A stretch of DNA of 64,000 bases, taken from contig CAJWAR010000015.1 of the NCBI GenBank assembly GCA_913020445.1, positions 1-64,000 of the forward strand, written 5' to 3'. The notes under the pieces are model-generated. The model made no database searches. It had not been told where the DNA came from and saw nothing but the letters and a program-made list of their open reading frames with translations. Of the stretch, positions 34,514-44,697 are shown piece by piece (positions within the stretch are counted from its first letter, which is position 1; every line of letters begins with the position of its first letter). This DNA is from an uncultured Rhodospirillaceae bacterium. Its GTDB lineage: Bacteria > Pseudomonadota > Alphaproteobacteria > Rhodospirillales > UBA2165. Both the position numbers and the translations under genes were made by a program.

Positions 34514-34897
34514 TTATTTCGACGCGAAACCTTCGATCTCGACCAAAAACTCGGGACGGGCGAGGCCGGCAATCACCAGCAACGTATGTGCTGGTTTAAA
34601 ATCGCCAAGGATATCATTACGCACCTCCCGGAAGGCCGTAATATCCTCGGACCGCACCAGATAGGTCGTCATCTTCACCAAATCGGTCAATTCCATGCTG
34701 GCTTCCTTCAGGATCGCCTCAATACTGGCATAGGCGTTGCGCATCTGACCTTCGATATCGGCTGGAATATTACCCTCAAAATCAGCGCCTACTTGGCCCG
34801 AAAAGAAGATCATGCGTTCGCCTGCCTGAACTTCTGCGCCATGGGTATAGGGCCCTGCCGGTGCGCCCATAACGTCAGGATTATAAAGTCGTGCCAT
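34514..34897 (-). CDS. RidA family protein
   Basis: 127-aa member of the YjgF/YER057c/UK114 family. Visible elements: GPYTHGAEVQAGERMIFFSGQVG, EGQMRNAYASIEAILKEASM and PAHTLLVIAGLARPEFLVEIEGFA. RidA-type enzymes hydrolyse reactive enamines/imines. The usual active Arg of RidA (in the late beta strand, R-x-x-V) seems to fall within GLARPEFLVEIE, so activity is plausible. Upstream ribosome site GGGGAAAA. Confidence 0.88.
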   Translation of the reverse strand: MARLYNPDVMGAPAGPYTHGAEVQAGERMIFFSGQVGADFEGNIPADIEGQMRNAYASIEAILKEASMELTDLVKMTTYLVRSEDITAFREVRNDILGDFKPAHTLLVIAGLARPEFLVEIEGFASK

Positions 34898-35015
34898 AAT
34901 TTTTCCCCTGTTTTGTTTACATAAGAAGGACGGGGAGCCAAAGCCCCCCGCCCGGGGTCTGGAGGAGTAACCAGAAACCTAGACCGTCGGCATTATGCCA
35001 TTGGGGTCGTATAGC

Positions 35016-35807
35016 TTATCCCCCTGGTTTAAGTTCCTTCCAGACTTTCTTAGTGACATCGGTCATCGCCGAGTCGTGATAAATTCCCAGGCAACTGCGC
35101 ATGCCGTCCAGGCCGTGCCGGTTGAAATCTCCCCTGCAGACACGGAACGCTTTGGAGGCATGATCATAGGCCTTGTCGGAAACACGCCAGGCGCGCTTGC
35201 CGATTTCTTTTTGCCACAGGCCGAGCCGCGTCGCTTCGCTGGCATCGGCATTTTTCGGCAACGCATTGACCATCCGCGACACCAATCGCGCGGCTTCGAT
35301 ATTGGGATTCTTTTCCGCTGAAACCCGATTTGCATGGCCACGCAACGGCCCTGTATAGGCAGCGGCTTCTTGGGCTGAAATCGGGTGAGGGTCCCCAGCT
35401 TGCGCGACCGGAATAAGCGACGCCAATTTGCCGACCGACAGGCTCGCTGGTCCAGCGCCAAGGGATCGCACGAGCTTCTCAGGCAGAGAAATCTGCACCG
35501 CGGTAAAATTGCGGATAGACATGTATTTGGCCTCTGCTTGCAAATTCATATGCTGGCCCGCAACCGACAACGTCAGCTGGGTTTTCTTGGACGGCAAATA
35601 GGCGGTGCCGGCGGTTGGCGATTTGCGGTGCTCCTGCAAACAAAAGGCTGAAAACTCAGCCGTGCAAACGCCGTTTTCACATTGTAATTTCGTCGGCTCA
35701 ACCGACGCCACGAGACCCAAAATTTGTGGCGCTGCACTGACCGGTGGCGCCAAGGCGACAAATAGGCCGAGCAAGCAACTGGCTAATAGAGCTGGATATC
35801 TCATCAT
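35016..35807 (-). CDS. Secreted cysteine-containing protein, tandem paralogue B
   Basis: 263 aa with a signal peptide ending VSAA, then PQILGLVASVEPTKLQCENG. Shares with its upstream neighbour the mature start PQ(M/I)LGL(L/V)AS, C-x5-C-x6-C spacing (CENGVCTAEFSAFC), HPISAQEAAAYTGPLRG and a C-terminal module containing CRGDFNRHG and MRSCLGIYHDS. Likely periplasmic with disulphides. No known family recognised. Only 21 nt separate it from paralogue A, so they form a tandem-duplicated operon. Confidence 0.65.
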   Translation of the reverse strand: MMRYPALLASCLLGLFVALAPPVSAAPQILGLVASVEPTKLQCENGVCTAEFSAFCLQEHRKSPTAGTAYLPSKKTQLTLSVAGQHMNLQAEAKYMSIRNFTAVQISLPEKLVRSLGAGPASLSVGKLASLIPVAQAGDPHPISAQEAAAYTGPLRGHANRVSAEKNPNIEAARLVSRMVNALPKNADASEATRLGLWQKEIGKRAWRVSDKAYDHASKAFRVCRGDFNRHGLDGMRSCLGIYHDSAMTDVTKKVWKELKPGG

Positions 35808-35828
35808 TTTCTACTTCTCCTATGAAAC

Positions 35829-36674
35829 CTAACCACCTGGGCCTAACCCTTGCCATACCTTCGACGTTATCTCGCGCGCGAATTCATCATGCACCATTTC
35901 AAGACAATAGCGCATGCCATGCGGCGCGGCGCCACTCGTTTTACTGCTGGCGGAAAGATCACTGCAAAAGGCCAATTCCTTAGCCGCGTATTGCAGTCCA
36001 CCGGCGTCACCTTTGGTTGGCGCTTCGTTAATAACCTTTTGCCACAGCTGCGCAGCTTCTTCCGGCTCTGCCGGCTTGTTGCTCTCCAAGTGATTGAGCA
36101 GCTTGTTCATGGTGGTAACGATGGTCGACGCACGATCTGATCGACCGGTAATTTGTTCAGCGATCTGGCGCAACGGACCGGCATAGGCCTGCAATTCCGC
36201 CGTCGTAATTGGATGAGGATCATTGGGCTTGGGATTTGGCACCAAGGAGACAAAATTACCAATTGAGATATAGGCCGTAGCATTGCTTGATTTTTTCAAA
36301 AATCTTTCCGGCACGGAAACGCGCACAGCGCTATGACCACGCAAACTTTTCAAGGTGGCAAATCGGGCGGCGTTAAACTTACTGGCTTTGCCTGCTTTGT
36401 CGCGGGCGAATATTGTAACATTCGGTGTCGCTGCGAATTGATAGACCGTCCCAATATCCGGCGCATACCGGTAGGATTGCAAGCAATAAGCGCTTAGCTC
36501 AGCCGAACAAATACCGGCTTTGCAGGTTAAGGGGATGGGCGTCGCCGAGGCCAGCAGTCCGAGCATTTGCGGTGCGGCAGCGACATTAAGGGACAGCCCT
36601 GCTACCGCCGAAAAAATAGCAACACCCCAGCAATGTGTATGAATATTCTTAAGGAAATTCTGTACCTTCAACAT
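35829..36674 (-). CDS. Secreted cysteine-containing protein, tandem paralogue A
   Basis: 281 aa with signal peptide ending VAAA, then PQMLGLLASATPIPLTCKAG. Same arrangement as paralogue B: CKAGICSAELSAYC, HPITTAELQAYAGPLRQ and MRYCLEMVHDEFAREITSKVW at the end. It adds a longer N-terminal leader and linker, and the second Cys group is CSDLS rather than CRGD. Function unknown. It is 102 nt downstream of the pentapeptide-repeat gene on the same strand. Confidence 0.65.
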   Translation of the reverse strand: MLKVQNFLKNIHTHCWGVAIFSAVAGLSLNVAAAPQMLGLLASATPIPLTCKAGICSAELSAYCLQSYRYAPDIGTVYQFAATPNVTIFARDKAGKASKFNAARFATLKSLRGHSAVRVSVPERFLKKSSNATAYISIGNFVSLVPNPKPNDPHPITTAELQAYAGPLRQIAEQITGRSDRASTIVTTMNKLLNHLESNKPAEPEEAAQLWQKVINEAPTKGDAGGLQYAAKELAFCSDLSASSKTSGAAPHGMRYCLEMVHDEFAREITSKVWQGLGPGG

Positions 36675-36776
36675 GACGACCTCCGTCGAAGCATAGGCTC
36701 ATTTCCACGATAAGAAGTAACGAGGGTCTCACGCCTGCGATTTCAGGTCAACGCCAGATTGATCAAAAAAAGTGAA

Positions 36777-38207
36777 TTAAAGTAAAGGTCCGGTGTCGAG
36801 ACCTTTGGCACCACGCAGATCAGCTCCTTTAAGCTTAGCGCCACCAAGATCGGCATTGGTCAGATCGGCATCAACCAATTTAGCGCCGCGCAAATCAGCA
36901 TTACGGAGATCGGCCTTACATAAATCCGCCCCCTCCAGATTGGCATTGGTAAAATTAACGCCGTTTAATTTAGCGCCGCGCAGTTTGACAAATTGCAGAT
37001 TGGCGGGCCAAGTGCCGCCGTGCTCATCGGACGGCAAACCTTCAAATTGAGCGCCAACGAGATTAGCGCCAGCCAGATTTGTCCGCTGCAATTTAGCACC
37101 GCGCATATTAGCGCTGTTTAAATTTGCATTGCGCATATCGGCAAAGCAGAAATCGGTCATCATAAAATTGCCTTTGGAAAGATCGGCGCTTTTAAGGATA
37201 CAGTAGGACATATCTGCCGCCGCCAGATTGGCTTCGCGCAAATCATAGCCGCCGAGATTGACCTCGCTCAGAATGGCTTGCTGGCCGTTTTTACCATCTG
37301 AATTCTGCCATTTTACATGATCGGTAATGATATCGTCGATTTCTCGGTTAAGCTTGGCGACATGGCGGGGCATCCGTGCCTGACCGATATCGACGTTGCT
37401 CATATCCACCGAATCAATAATGGCGCCGGACAAATTCGCCTTATCCAATATGGCATTGTCCAAAATAGTGTGGGTGAGAACGGCACCGTGGAAGATCGCG
37501 CCGGACAAATTGGCCTCGGTAAAATCCGCACCATCCAAAATGGCGCCGGTAAAATTGGCAAAGCTGAGATCAGCCCGGATAAAACGCGCGTTACGCAAAA
37601 TCGCGTCCGTCATATCGGTTTGCACAACAAAGGCGTTCGACATCCGGGCATTGGTGAGGTCAGCCTCTTTCATGATTGCTTGATCGATTGCGGCAGCTTC
37701 CATTTCGTTCATCACCGGGACAATTTCGCCGCGTTCGATCGATTTCATTAACAAGCCATCACGCAAATCTGCTTCGGTTAAATTGGCGCCGGTAAAATCA
37801 GCCCCGCGCAAACAGGCCCCCCGTAAATCCGCCCGCGTTAAATTTGAGCCCATAAAGGAAACAAAACGCATATCAGCGGCATAAAAATTTCCGGCCATCA
37901 AAATGGCGTCTTCCATGCTGGCATGCTCAAAACGCGCGCCGGTGGCATCGGCTTGGGTGAGATTACATTCGTTGAAATCGAGATAAGACATGTCGAGGAA
38001 TTTCAAGACGGCTCGTTTGGCGCCGAGCATACCGTCCATATGCCGGTCATGTTCGGCCAACATCTCATCGAGCTGATCTTGCGAGATTTTAGTCCAGAAG
38101 GCGTCATCGTCTTCGAGAATATCTTCGAGCTTACCGAGCGCCTGACCAATGTCTACGCCGTCATCATCGTCGCCGTCATCAAATATATCTTCGTCTGCCG
38201 CACTCAC
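36777..38207 (-). CDS. Pentapeptide-repeat protein, 476 aa
   Basis: About 80 acidic N-terminal residues (DDGDDDDGVDIG) with a conserved FLDMSYLDF junction, then long tracts of A(D/N)LXX pentapeptide repeats (for example ANLTEADLRDG, ANLSGAIFHGA, GADLRGAKG) with two non-repeat linkers near residues 165-180 and 285-315. Pentapeptide repeats fold into right-handed quadrilateral beta-helices; some mimic DNA and inhibit gyrase, others are structural. No direct gyrase link is shown here. Cytosolic, no signal peptide. Confidence 0.9.
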   Translation of the reverse strand: MSAADEDIFDDGDDDDGVDIGQALGKLEDILEDDDAFWTKISQDQLDEMLAEHDRHMDGMLGAKRAVLKFLDMSYLDFNECNLTQADATGARFEHASMEDAILMAGNFYAADMRFVSFMGSNLTRADLRGACLRGADFTGANLTEADLRDGLLMKSIERGEIVPVMNEMEAAAIDQAIMKEADLTNARMSNAFVVQTDMTDAILRNARFIRADLSFANFTGAILDGADFTEANLSGAIFHGAVLTHTILDNAILDKANLSGAIIDSVDMSNVDIGQARMPRHVAKLNREIDDIITDHVKWQNSDGKNGQQAILSEVNLGGYDLREANLAAADMSYCILKSADLSKGNFMMTDFCFADMRNANLNSANMRGAKLQRTNLAGANLVGAQFEGLPSDEHGGTWPANLQFVKLRGAKLNGVNFTNANLEGADLCKADLRNADLRGAKLVDADLTNADLGGAKLKGADLRGAKGLDTGPLL

Positions 38208-38385
38208 GCGATAACTCCTCTACCAGTCATATCAAACCTTGCCTGGGATCCGGGAACATTTAAACTCTAATAACATGTGGGAGCGATTTCAAACTATACC
38301 ATAAGATGTTAGCGAGCGGTTAAAGTTGTTTGCGGTCAGACAATGTATTGCGCCTGTAAGCCTTTAAGGCTATCTGTTCGGCGCG

Positions 38386-39753
38386 ATGGCAGCAGATCAT
38401 TCAAACCCTATTCATGTGCCCATTCACGTTATCGGCGGCGGGCTGGCAGGCTCGGAAGCAGCCTGGCAGATCGCCCGCTGCGGCCTGCCGGTTGTCCTTC
38501 ATGAAATGCGCCCAGTGCGCTCAACCGATGCGCATCAGACGGGCGGCTTGGCGGAACTGGTGTGCTCCAATTCATTTCGTTCAGATGATGCCGAGCACAA
38601 CGCGGTCGGCTTATTGCATGACGAGATGCGGCGGCTGAATTCGCTTATACTTAAATGCGCTGACGCCCATCGCGTACCAGCCGGTGCCGCCCTGGCGGTT
38701 GATCGGGATGGCTTTAGCCAGGCGGTGCAGCAGGCAATCGAGGCAGAACCCTTGATCACCTTGGAGCGCGAGGAAATAACCGCCCTGCCCCTGGACGAGT
38801 GGGGCCATATCATCATCGCCACCGGCCCCCTCACCTCACCGGCGCTGAGCGAAACCATAATTGAGCTTACCGGTGACGACAGCCTGGCTTTTTTCGATGC
38901 GATTGCGCCGATTGTGTACAAAGACAGCATTGATTTTGACAAGGCTTGGTTTCAATCCCGCTACGATAAAGGCGACGGCGCCGATTACATCAACTGTCCA
39001 CTCAATGCCGAGCAATACGCCACCTTTATTGAGGATTTAATCACCGGTGAGAAAGTGTCTTTTCATGAGTGGGAGGAAAACACGCCTTATTTTGAAGGCT
39101 GCCTGCCGATCGAGATTATGGCAGAGCGTGGCCCGCAGACTTTATCGTATGGACCGATGAAACCTGTTGGGCTGACCAATCCGCACGATCCGGAACACAA
39201 ACCGGCGGCGATTGTGCAACTGCGCCAGGATAATGCCCTCGGCACGCTCTACAATATGGTCGGTTTTCAGACCAAGCTGAGCTACGGCGAACAGAAGCGC
39301 GTTTTCCAAAAAATACCCGGCTTGGAGAAGGCGGAGTTTGCGCGTTTGGGTGGTCTGCATCGCAATACATTTATCAATGGCCCCAAACTTTTAAGCCCGA
39401 CTCTCGCCCTTAAATCGCAGGAAAAAACTGTGGCAAATATCAAATTCGCCGGCCAGATTACCGGCTGTGAAGGCTATGTCGAAAGCACGAGTATTGGCTT
39501 ACTCGCTGGGCGATTCGCAGCTTTTGAATGTCTCGGGTGGGAGCACCCCCTGCCGCCCGCTGAAACAGCCTTGGGCTCTTTGTTAGGTCACATTACCGGT
39601 GGTGCAGAGGCCGCAACCTACCAGCCGATGAACGTCAATTTCGGCTTATTTCCACCTCTCGATCTGCCGCGTGTTGATGAAAATGGTAAGAAAATCAAGC
39701 AGGCTCGTATCAGGAAACAGGCCCTGATAGGAGTGAGTGTGTGGATGAAATAA
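38386..39753 (+). CDS. trmFO: Methylenetetrahydrofolate-tRNA-(uracil-54-C5)-methyltransferase
   Basis: 455-aa FAD- and folate-dependent enzyme that makes ribothymidine at tRNA position 54. FAD-binding start [21 protein letters not shown], then [28 protein letters not shown] and the C-terminal [24 protein letters not shown] are hallmark TrmFO stretches. The stop overlaps the GTG start of the next gene by 13 nt, so the two are likely translationally coupled. Confidence 0.96.
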   Translation: MAADHSNPIHVPIHVIGGGLAGSEAAWQIARCGLPVVLHEMRPVRSTDAHQTGGLAELVCSNSFRSDDAEHNAVGLLHDEMRRLNSLILKCADAHRVPAGAALAVDRDGFSQAVQQAIEAEPLITLEREEITALPLDEWGHIIIATGPLTSPALSETIIELTGDDSLAFFDAIAPIVYKDSIDFDKAWFQSRYDKGDGADYINCPLNAEQYATFIEDLITGEKVSFHEWEENTPYFEGCLPIEIMAERGPQTLSYGPMKPVGLTNPHDPEHKPAAIVQLRQDNALGTLYNMVGFQTKLSYGEQKRVFQKIPGLEKAEFARLGGLHRNTFINGPKLLSPTLALKSQEKTVANIKFAGQITGCEGYVESTSIGLLAGRFAAFECLGWEHPLPPAETALGSLLGHITGGAEAATYQPMNVNFGLFPPLDLPRVDENGKKIKQARIRKQALIGVSVWMK

Positions 39754-42269
39754 AACTGCCAACGTATGGCGTCAGGTATCAATGGCGATATCTCCGGCAA
39801 CTTGCGTTGACAATTAGCATAATTGGATTGCTGGCATTTAATGCCGGTGCATTAAGCACGGCTGCAAATGCAGGACCAGAAGAGGATTTGCGGGCTTCGC
39901 TGAGCGAATTGCTGTTCAAAGCCGTTACGTCTAACGATTTGAATGCAGTACGCACGGTTGTCGAAGCCGGCGCTGATCTTGCGCGCGTCAATTTAAAAGG
40001 CAAAACCGCAATGGATATCGCCGTTGACCGCAGCCATTTTGACATTGCGCAATATCTCGTATTTGCCCGCCGTATCGAGCAGCAGACCGCTATAAGAACC
40101 ACGCCACCCGTTGCTGACATTCGCCAGTCTTCGCCGGAAGCCGTGCCCGATATCAAAGTCGCCGTAGCGCCGGCACCAAAAAAGCCGGAAAAACTGGCCA
40201 AACCCGAGGTCGTGGAAAAAGCGGTCCCGGCTATGCCAAAGGCAATTTCAAAGGAAATACCAAAAGAACCCACTTATAGCGAGTTAATGAGCACGGCCAA
40301 ACAATTGGCGGCAGCAGCGGAAGCGATCGCTAATAAATCGACACCGGAGCCGGTCGTGTCTTCTCGCAAACTGGCCAATAATGAGGACCAACCCGAACCG
40401 GCAACTCAACCGGAAGCGGTTCGGCAACCCCAACCTAAATTAGCCACCGCGCCAGCGGCGCCGGTTTATATCATCGGACCGAATGGCCAGTTATTTCGAG
40501 CGACACCTGATCAAATAAAACAGGCGCAATTGACGGCGCAAAATCTGGAGCTCCGGAAAGTTGCGCGTTTGGAACCTGCCGTCGAGCCGCGGAAATCCTT
40601 TTTCGTGCCAAAACCACGGCACAAACCGAGCAGCCCACCGCGCACCGCGGAACAAGCGGCCCCGGCGCAACAATTTGCGACGACAAAAACCAAATCCGCA
40701 CAGCCTGCTTTACCAACATCCAGAATACCTAAAACGTCGACGCCACGGATCGAAGTGCCGCCTTTCGCCAAGCCGTCAATCCCACGGATATCTGAAGGCA
40801 CAGCGCCTGAGACCGTTAGGATACGCCCAACCCGCCGCATCTCTCCGCAATTGCTGGAGAAACTGCGCCGTCGTTTGCGGACCACGAATAAACGCAAAAA
40901 ATCCGTTTCTGAAGTTATGCCACCGCTGGATCCAGACGCACCGCAAGTAAGACCACCTGCTCTGCCGAAAGCCGTAAGCATCACGCCGCTACCACCCGTC
41001 AAAAAGGTGCCCGAACAAGCTTCTTCGGTAGCTCCTGTTACGCCGCCACAACCGGTGGCAAAGGCGGAACCGGCCAAAGATACCGGAACGGTAGAGAAAA
41101 TTGTTAACCGGCTCGGCAATTTGTTTGGTTTCAAAAAGTCCCAACCAACAGCAAAGCCAGTAGTTAAGCCGACAGTAAAGCCGGCTGACCATCTGAAATC
41201 GCCAGCCCAATTAAAGCCAAAACCAAATTTGGAAATCGCTGCAGCGAAACTAAAAGAACAAATTGCCCAAGTGGAAATTGCCGCACCGCCGGTTAAGGCG
41301 TTGCCGCAAAATACGCCCGTTGGATTTGAAACCCGTAAGGTCGCGCCAATGGTGACCCCCAAAACCCCACCTATTGAGGTCGCGATTGCCGCACCGGCAG
41401 CAGCCCCGAGCCCACGCATTGAGATTCCTCTTGTCAAACCTACGAGGAAACCGGCGGCCCCCAAACCGTTTGCGATACCGGTTCCCAAAACAGCTGCACC
41501 CGGTGTGCTCAGTGGTATAAAAGAGCTCTTGCTGCCGTCAGCCAGCAGGCAGGCAAAGATCGACGCCTCAATTTCTGAAACCGCCAAGGATAAGGAGAGT
41601 GATTCATCACTGCGCCGTGTTACCCGGCAAATGCCGCTGAGCCGGTTGCGCAAGCCGCTTAAGAATGTGTTGCTGACACTCGGTGATTCAGTCACGACCG
41701 GGCAAACCAAATTACCGCGCGGGATGGCCGAACCCGATGCCTGTGTCCGCAAACGGCGGGGTAAAATTTTCTTCTGTATTGTACCGGTCGATTGGCCGCG
41801 GGTCATTGAGCCGTCATTTTCCGTCAACACCAACCTATATCAAGGGACGCGCGCTATTGCCCGTTATGACAATGGCAAGGCCAGCCATTTCCATGCGCTT
41901 TACGACGCGGGTGATCACAAAAAAATCGTTGATTTTCTTAAAAAACGCTACGGCCCGCCAACCGACATCTGGAAACGCATGATTGCTCCCTTTGGTGAGC
42001 CGCGTCGGCCGAATCCGACCTATGTGTGGCGCAGCCTCGATAGCGAGACCGATAAAGTAACGATCCTGGAGATTCGCAAATTCGATGATTCCCGATCAGT
42101 ATTCCCGGATACGGATCATGGTGCGATCCGCCTGTACGCCGCCGGTGGCCCGCCTGTGTTCCCGATCATCACCGCCCACGATATCATGTCAATTGATTGG
42201 GCAGCACGCTCAGATCATATCGATGGCGCCTCACCGGCACTCGCTAGAACGATCCGCGTACAGCCTTAA
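39741..42269 (+). CDS. Large secreted protein with ankyrin-like N-terminus and proline-rich middle
   Basis: 842 aa from GTG 39741. Signal/anchor helix around residues 20-40 ending [10 protein letters not shown], one or two ankyrin-like helices ([39 protein letters not shown]), then about 500 residues dominated by Pro, Lys, Ala and Val, and a conserved globular C-terminus starting near [11 protein letters not shown] with Cys pairs ([14 protein letters not shown]) and an [15 protein letters not shown] segment. Function unknown; architecture suggests a periplasm-spanning or cell-wall-associated protein. The 3' end overlaps the convergent gene by 26 nt. Confidence 0.75.
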   Translation: MDEIKLPTYGVRYQWRYLRQLALTISIIGLLAFNAGALSTAANAGPEEDLRASLSELLFKAVTSNDLNAVRTVVEAGADLARVNLKGKTAMDIAVDRSHFDIAQYLVFARRIEQQTAIRTTPPVADIRQSSPEAVPDIKVAVAPAPKKPEKLAKPEVVEKAVPAMPKAISKEIPKEPTYSELMSTAKQLAAAAEAIANKSTPEPVVSSRKLANNEDQPEPATQPEAVRQPQPKLATAPAAPVYIIGPNGQLFRATPDQIKQAQLTAQNLELRKVARLEPAVEPRKSFFVPKPRHKPSSPPRTAEQAAPAQQFATTKTKSAQPALPTSRIPKTSTPRIEVPPFAKPSIPRISEGTAPETVRIRPTRRISPQLLEKLRRRLRTTNKRKKSVSEVMPPLDPDAPQVRPPALPKAVSITPLPPVKKVPEQASSVAPVTPPQPVAKAEPAKDTGTVEKIVNRLGNLFGFKKSQPTAKPVVKPTVKPADHLKSPAQLKPKPNLEIAAAKLKEQIAQVEIAAPPVKALPQNTPVGFETRKVAPMVTPKTPPIEVAIAAPAAAPSPRIEIPLVKPTRKPAAPKPFAIPVPKTAAPGVLSGIKELLLPSASRQAKIDASISETAKDKESDSSLRRVTRQMPLSRLRKPLKNVLLTLGDSVTTGQTKLPRGMAEPDACVRKRRGKIFFCIVPVDWPRVIEPSFSVNTNLYQGTRAIARYDNGKASHFHALYDAGDHKKIVDFLKKRYGPPTDIWKRMIAPFGEPRRPNPTYVWRSLDSETDKVTILEIRKFDDSRSVFPDTDHGAIRLYAAGGPPVFPIITAHDIMSIDWAARSDHIDGASPALARTIRVQP

Positions 42270-43110
42270 GCGTTAATTTGATCTGGCGCAGCGCGCGCGC
42301 CTCTTCTATCTTCGGACTAAAAGGATTGTAATCTAGCTTTTCGATACGCCGGAGATAAAATTCGGCTAAGGACGCCTGCAAGAACACGGCGAGGTATCTC
42401 TTATCAACTTTGCTGCCCAGGAGCGTGCGAGCCTGGCTGATTTCGGCGCGGGCAAGTCCAACCATATGTTTGGTGGCTTGCTTGATTTCAGGGGTCGATC
42501 GACCAGCGAAAAATATATACTTATCAAAACCACAGGCCTGCATCACTGTTTGCGGAATCATGACCCGCTGGGTGCCGGCATGCGAGGCGGATGCCCGCAC
42601 TAACCCGGTCAGCGCCCAGGCAACACCAACATGGTCGGCAGCCGCGATGAGTGTTTCAGTCAGACTCTGACCGGTTGGCCGCAATATTTCCATAAACGAT
42701 GTGTTCAATTTTGCCGCCGTGCCCATCGTATAATCTCGCAGTTCGGCTTCGTTCTCGGGCGGCTCGTCGATCATGTCCCGCGCCCGTGCATCAATCAGTT
42801 GATCCAAATTTTTACGGCTCAGATTGAAGTGTTTGATATTTTTCGCCAGTTCAGCCATTACCGCGTGGTCGTCGAAAACTCCATCCGGTTCGCTATAAAT
42901 GCGCTCGATGGCGTCGCGCCACCACTGCAAACGGATTTCCCCCAGCAAAGGTTCGCTCACGACCTCGCGGGATTTGGCAATCTCGGCGTTGAAAGCGAGT
43001 AGCGTATAGAGCCCCTCCCGCGCTTCCTCGGGTGCGAAAAGCGTGCATAAAAAGCGGTCTCGATCCTGCTTGCGGGCTTCGATCGCCATATATGAAAGTG
43101 CACTCGCCAT
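42244..43110 (-). CDS. NDUFAF6-like squalene/phytoene-synthase-fold protein
   Basis: 288 aa of the squalene/phytoene synthase fold, but the aspartate-rich substrate-binding motifs are gone: the first helix reads LLAFNAEIAKSREVVSEP and the second region LTGLVRASASHAGTQRVMIP. WWRDAIERIY and RDYTMGTAAKLNTSF match the pattern of NDUFAF6-like proteins, homologues of a mitochondrial complex I assembly factor. It is therefore unlikely to make squalene. Convergent with the ankyrin/proline-rich gene and divergent from hpnE, with 59 nt between starts. Confidence 0.8.
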   Translation of the reverse strand: MASALSYMAIEARKQDRDRFLCTLFAPEEAREGLYTLLAFNAEIAKSREVVSEPLLGEIRLQWWRDAIERIYSEPDGVFDDHAVMAELAKNIKHFNLSRKNLDQLIDARARDMIDEPPENEAELRDYTMGTAAKLNTSFMEILRPTGQSLTETLIAAADHVGVAWALTGLVRASASHAGTQRVMIPQTVMQACGFDKYIFFAGRSTPEIKQATKHMVGLARAEISQARTLLGSKVDKRYLAVFLQASLAEFYLRRIEKLDYNPFSPKIEEARALRQIKLTLKAVRGSF

Positions 43111-43169
43111 TTGGATATGTCATATAGTATTCCAATAGAGAGACCAAGCAGCAGCACAGAGGCAGTAAG

Positions 43170-44441
43170 TTGGCGACAAATCTTCAAAGTGACAGCGGCA
43201 CAGTCTATATCGCCGGCGCCGGTATGGCCGGTCTAGCGGCTGCCGTTGCCTGCGTTCAAAGAGGCTTCAAAGTCTCGCTGTTCGAAGCCGCCAAGCACGC
43301 TGGTGGACGCTGCCGGTCCTTTGAGGACAGTGTGTTGGAGCGGGTCATCGACAATGGCAATCATCTAATTCTTTCCGGCAATACCAACATCAAGCGATAT
43401 CTCGACAGCATCGATGCGATCGATAATTTTAAACCGGTGGATCCCGTCCGTTTTGAATTCGTTGATTTGGATGCAGATATCAGCTGGTCGCTGACGCCGA
43501 GCGCGGGCCGCATTCCCTGGTGGGCGTTACTGCCAGGCAAGCGCATTCCCGGTACCAGCCTCGGCGATTATCTCGCCATGGGCAGTTTAAAATCAGCCGG
43601 CGACCAAGCGATTGGGGATTTGATTGACCCAACACAGCCAATTTTCGAGCGGTTTTGGCAACCGCTTTGCCGGGCCGTGCTCAACACCGACGCCCAAGAA
43701 GGCTCAGCCGCCTCAATTTGGACGATGCTGTCGCAAACATTGTTGCAGGGCCGGGCAGCCAGCTGCCCCATGCTGGCGAAAGATGGCTTGTCTGCTGCGT
43801 TGGTCGACCCAGCGGTCGAGTACCTCACCAAACATAATGCTGCCCCGCAATATGCCACGCGTCTCAGGGCGATTGAGTGCTCGGGTGAGCGCGTGCATTC
43901 GATCACGCTGAATGATCAGGAAATTGAACTTGGCCCGCAGGACCGGCTTATCATTGCGCTACCGCCGCACGAACTTTCCACTTTGCTGCCTGACATTCCT
44001 GTACCGACCGCGACTCGCGCCATTGTTAATGTGCATTTTCGCCTTGAGGATCCACCGAATTTGCCGAACCACGCGCCTTTCGTTGGACTGATCGGCAGTA
44101 CCGCGCAATGGCTGTTTAAACGCGGTGATGTGTTTTCGGTGACAATCAGCGCGGCGGATGAACTGGCCGAAAAATTAAGCGAAGAGATCGCCGCAATAGT
44201 CTGGCAGGAGATCGCAAAAGTGATAGGCCGTGATGGCGGCACGATACCGCCGGTCCGCGTTATCAAGGAACAGCGTGCGACAATTGCCCAAACGCCAGAG
44301 CAAAATCGCCGCCGACCTGATTCGTCAACGAATTGGCAAAATCTCTATCTGGCGGGTGATTGGACCAACACCGGGCTGCCCGCAACGATTGAAGGAGCGG
44401 TGTATTCTGGTCAAAAAGCCGCAGAATTACTCGAAAAATAG
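43170..44441 (+). CDS. hpnE: Hydroxysqualene dehydroxylase (HpnE) family flavoprotein
   Basis: 423 aa. FAD-binding start VYIAGAGMAGLAAAVACVQRG followed by GGRCRSFED and the HpnE-characteristic VIDNGNHLILSGN, with a C-terminal LYLAGDWTNTGLPATIEGAV FAD motif. In hopanoid biosynthesis HpnE reductively removes the hydroxyl from hydroxysqualene to yield squalene. TTG start at 43170 is used with AGAGG about 8 nt upstream. The typical partners HpnC and HpnD are not in the window. Confidence 0.85.
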   Translation: MATNLQSDSGTVYIAGAGMAGLAAAVACVQRGFKVSLFEAAKHAGGRCRSFEDSVLERVIDNGNHLILSGNTNIKRYLDSIDAIDNFKPVDPVRFEFVDLDADISWSLTPSAGRIPWWALLPGKRIPGTSLGDYLAMGSLKSAGDQAIGDLIDPTQPIFERFWQPLCRAVLNTDAQEGSAASIWTMLSQTLLQGRAASCPMLAKDGLSAALVDPAVEYLTKHNAAPQYATRLRAIECSGERVHSITLNDQEIELGPQDRLIIALPPHELSTLLPDIPVPTATRAIVNVHFRLEDPPNLPNHAPFVGLIGSTAQWLFKRGDVFSVTISAADELAEKLSEEIAAIVWQEIAKVIGRDGGTIPPVRVIKEQRATIAQTPEQNRRRPDSSTNWQNLYLAGDWTNTGLPATIEGAVYSGQKAAELLEK

Positions 44442-44456
44442 CGAAATCTGTTAAGT

Positions 44457-44485
44457 ATTCGGTAAGCATCTGCCGAATAATCTTT
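44457..44485 (+). terminator. Possible terminator after hpnE
   Basis: Small stem ATTCGG/CCGAAT (44457-44462 with 44472-44477), followed by AATCTTTT. The stem is short, so the assignment is weak. Confidence 0.35.
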
Positions 44486-44579
44486 TGATTGTGTGTACTT
44501 ATCCGGCTGTTTGGAATTAAAATAGCCGGGGGTAAACCCTTTTGGTTTAACAATTAGCTCAGGAGAAAGAGGGAGAATT

Positions 44580-44675
44580 ATGGGAAATCCACTCGATTCA
44601 TTAACCGGCACAGTTATTAGTGGCCTTATTTTAACCGTCGTGATGGTCTTATTGACCAACGCGATTGCATCATAA
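44580..44675 (+). CDS. 31-aa single-helix membrane peptide
   Basis: Reading frame starts MGNPLDSLTGTVISGLILTV and ends NAIAS with one transmembrane helix throughout the middle. A very strong ribosome site (AGGAGAAAGAGGGAGAAT) precedes it. The next gene, a PuuD-type membrane protein, follows after 22 nt with GAGGAGG. Likely an accessory subunit for that protein; this is inference. Confidence 0.6.
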   Translation: MGNPLDSLTGTVISGLILTVVMVLLTNAIAS

Positions 44676-44697
44676 ATAGCGAAGAGGAGGTCTAATC

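Noticed and set aside
40511-41833. 440-aa minus-strand ORF inside the 842-aa protein gene
   Set aside because: Long because the plus-strand gene is Pro/Lys-rich, which gives Gly/Leu-rich stop-free antisense. No start signal, and the plus-strand has signal peptide and conserved ends.
42244-43110. Squalene synthase HpnD
   Set aside because: Both Asp-rich motifs are missing and the sequence matches the NDUFAF6-like pattern better.
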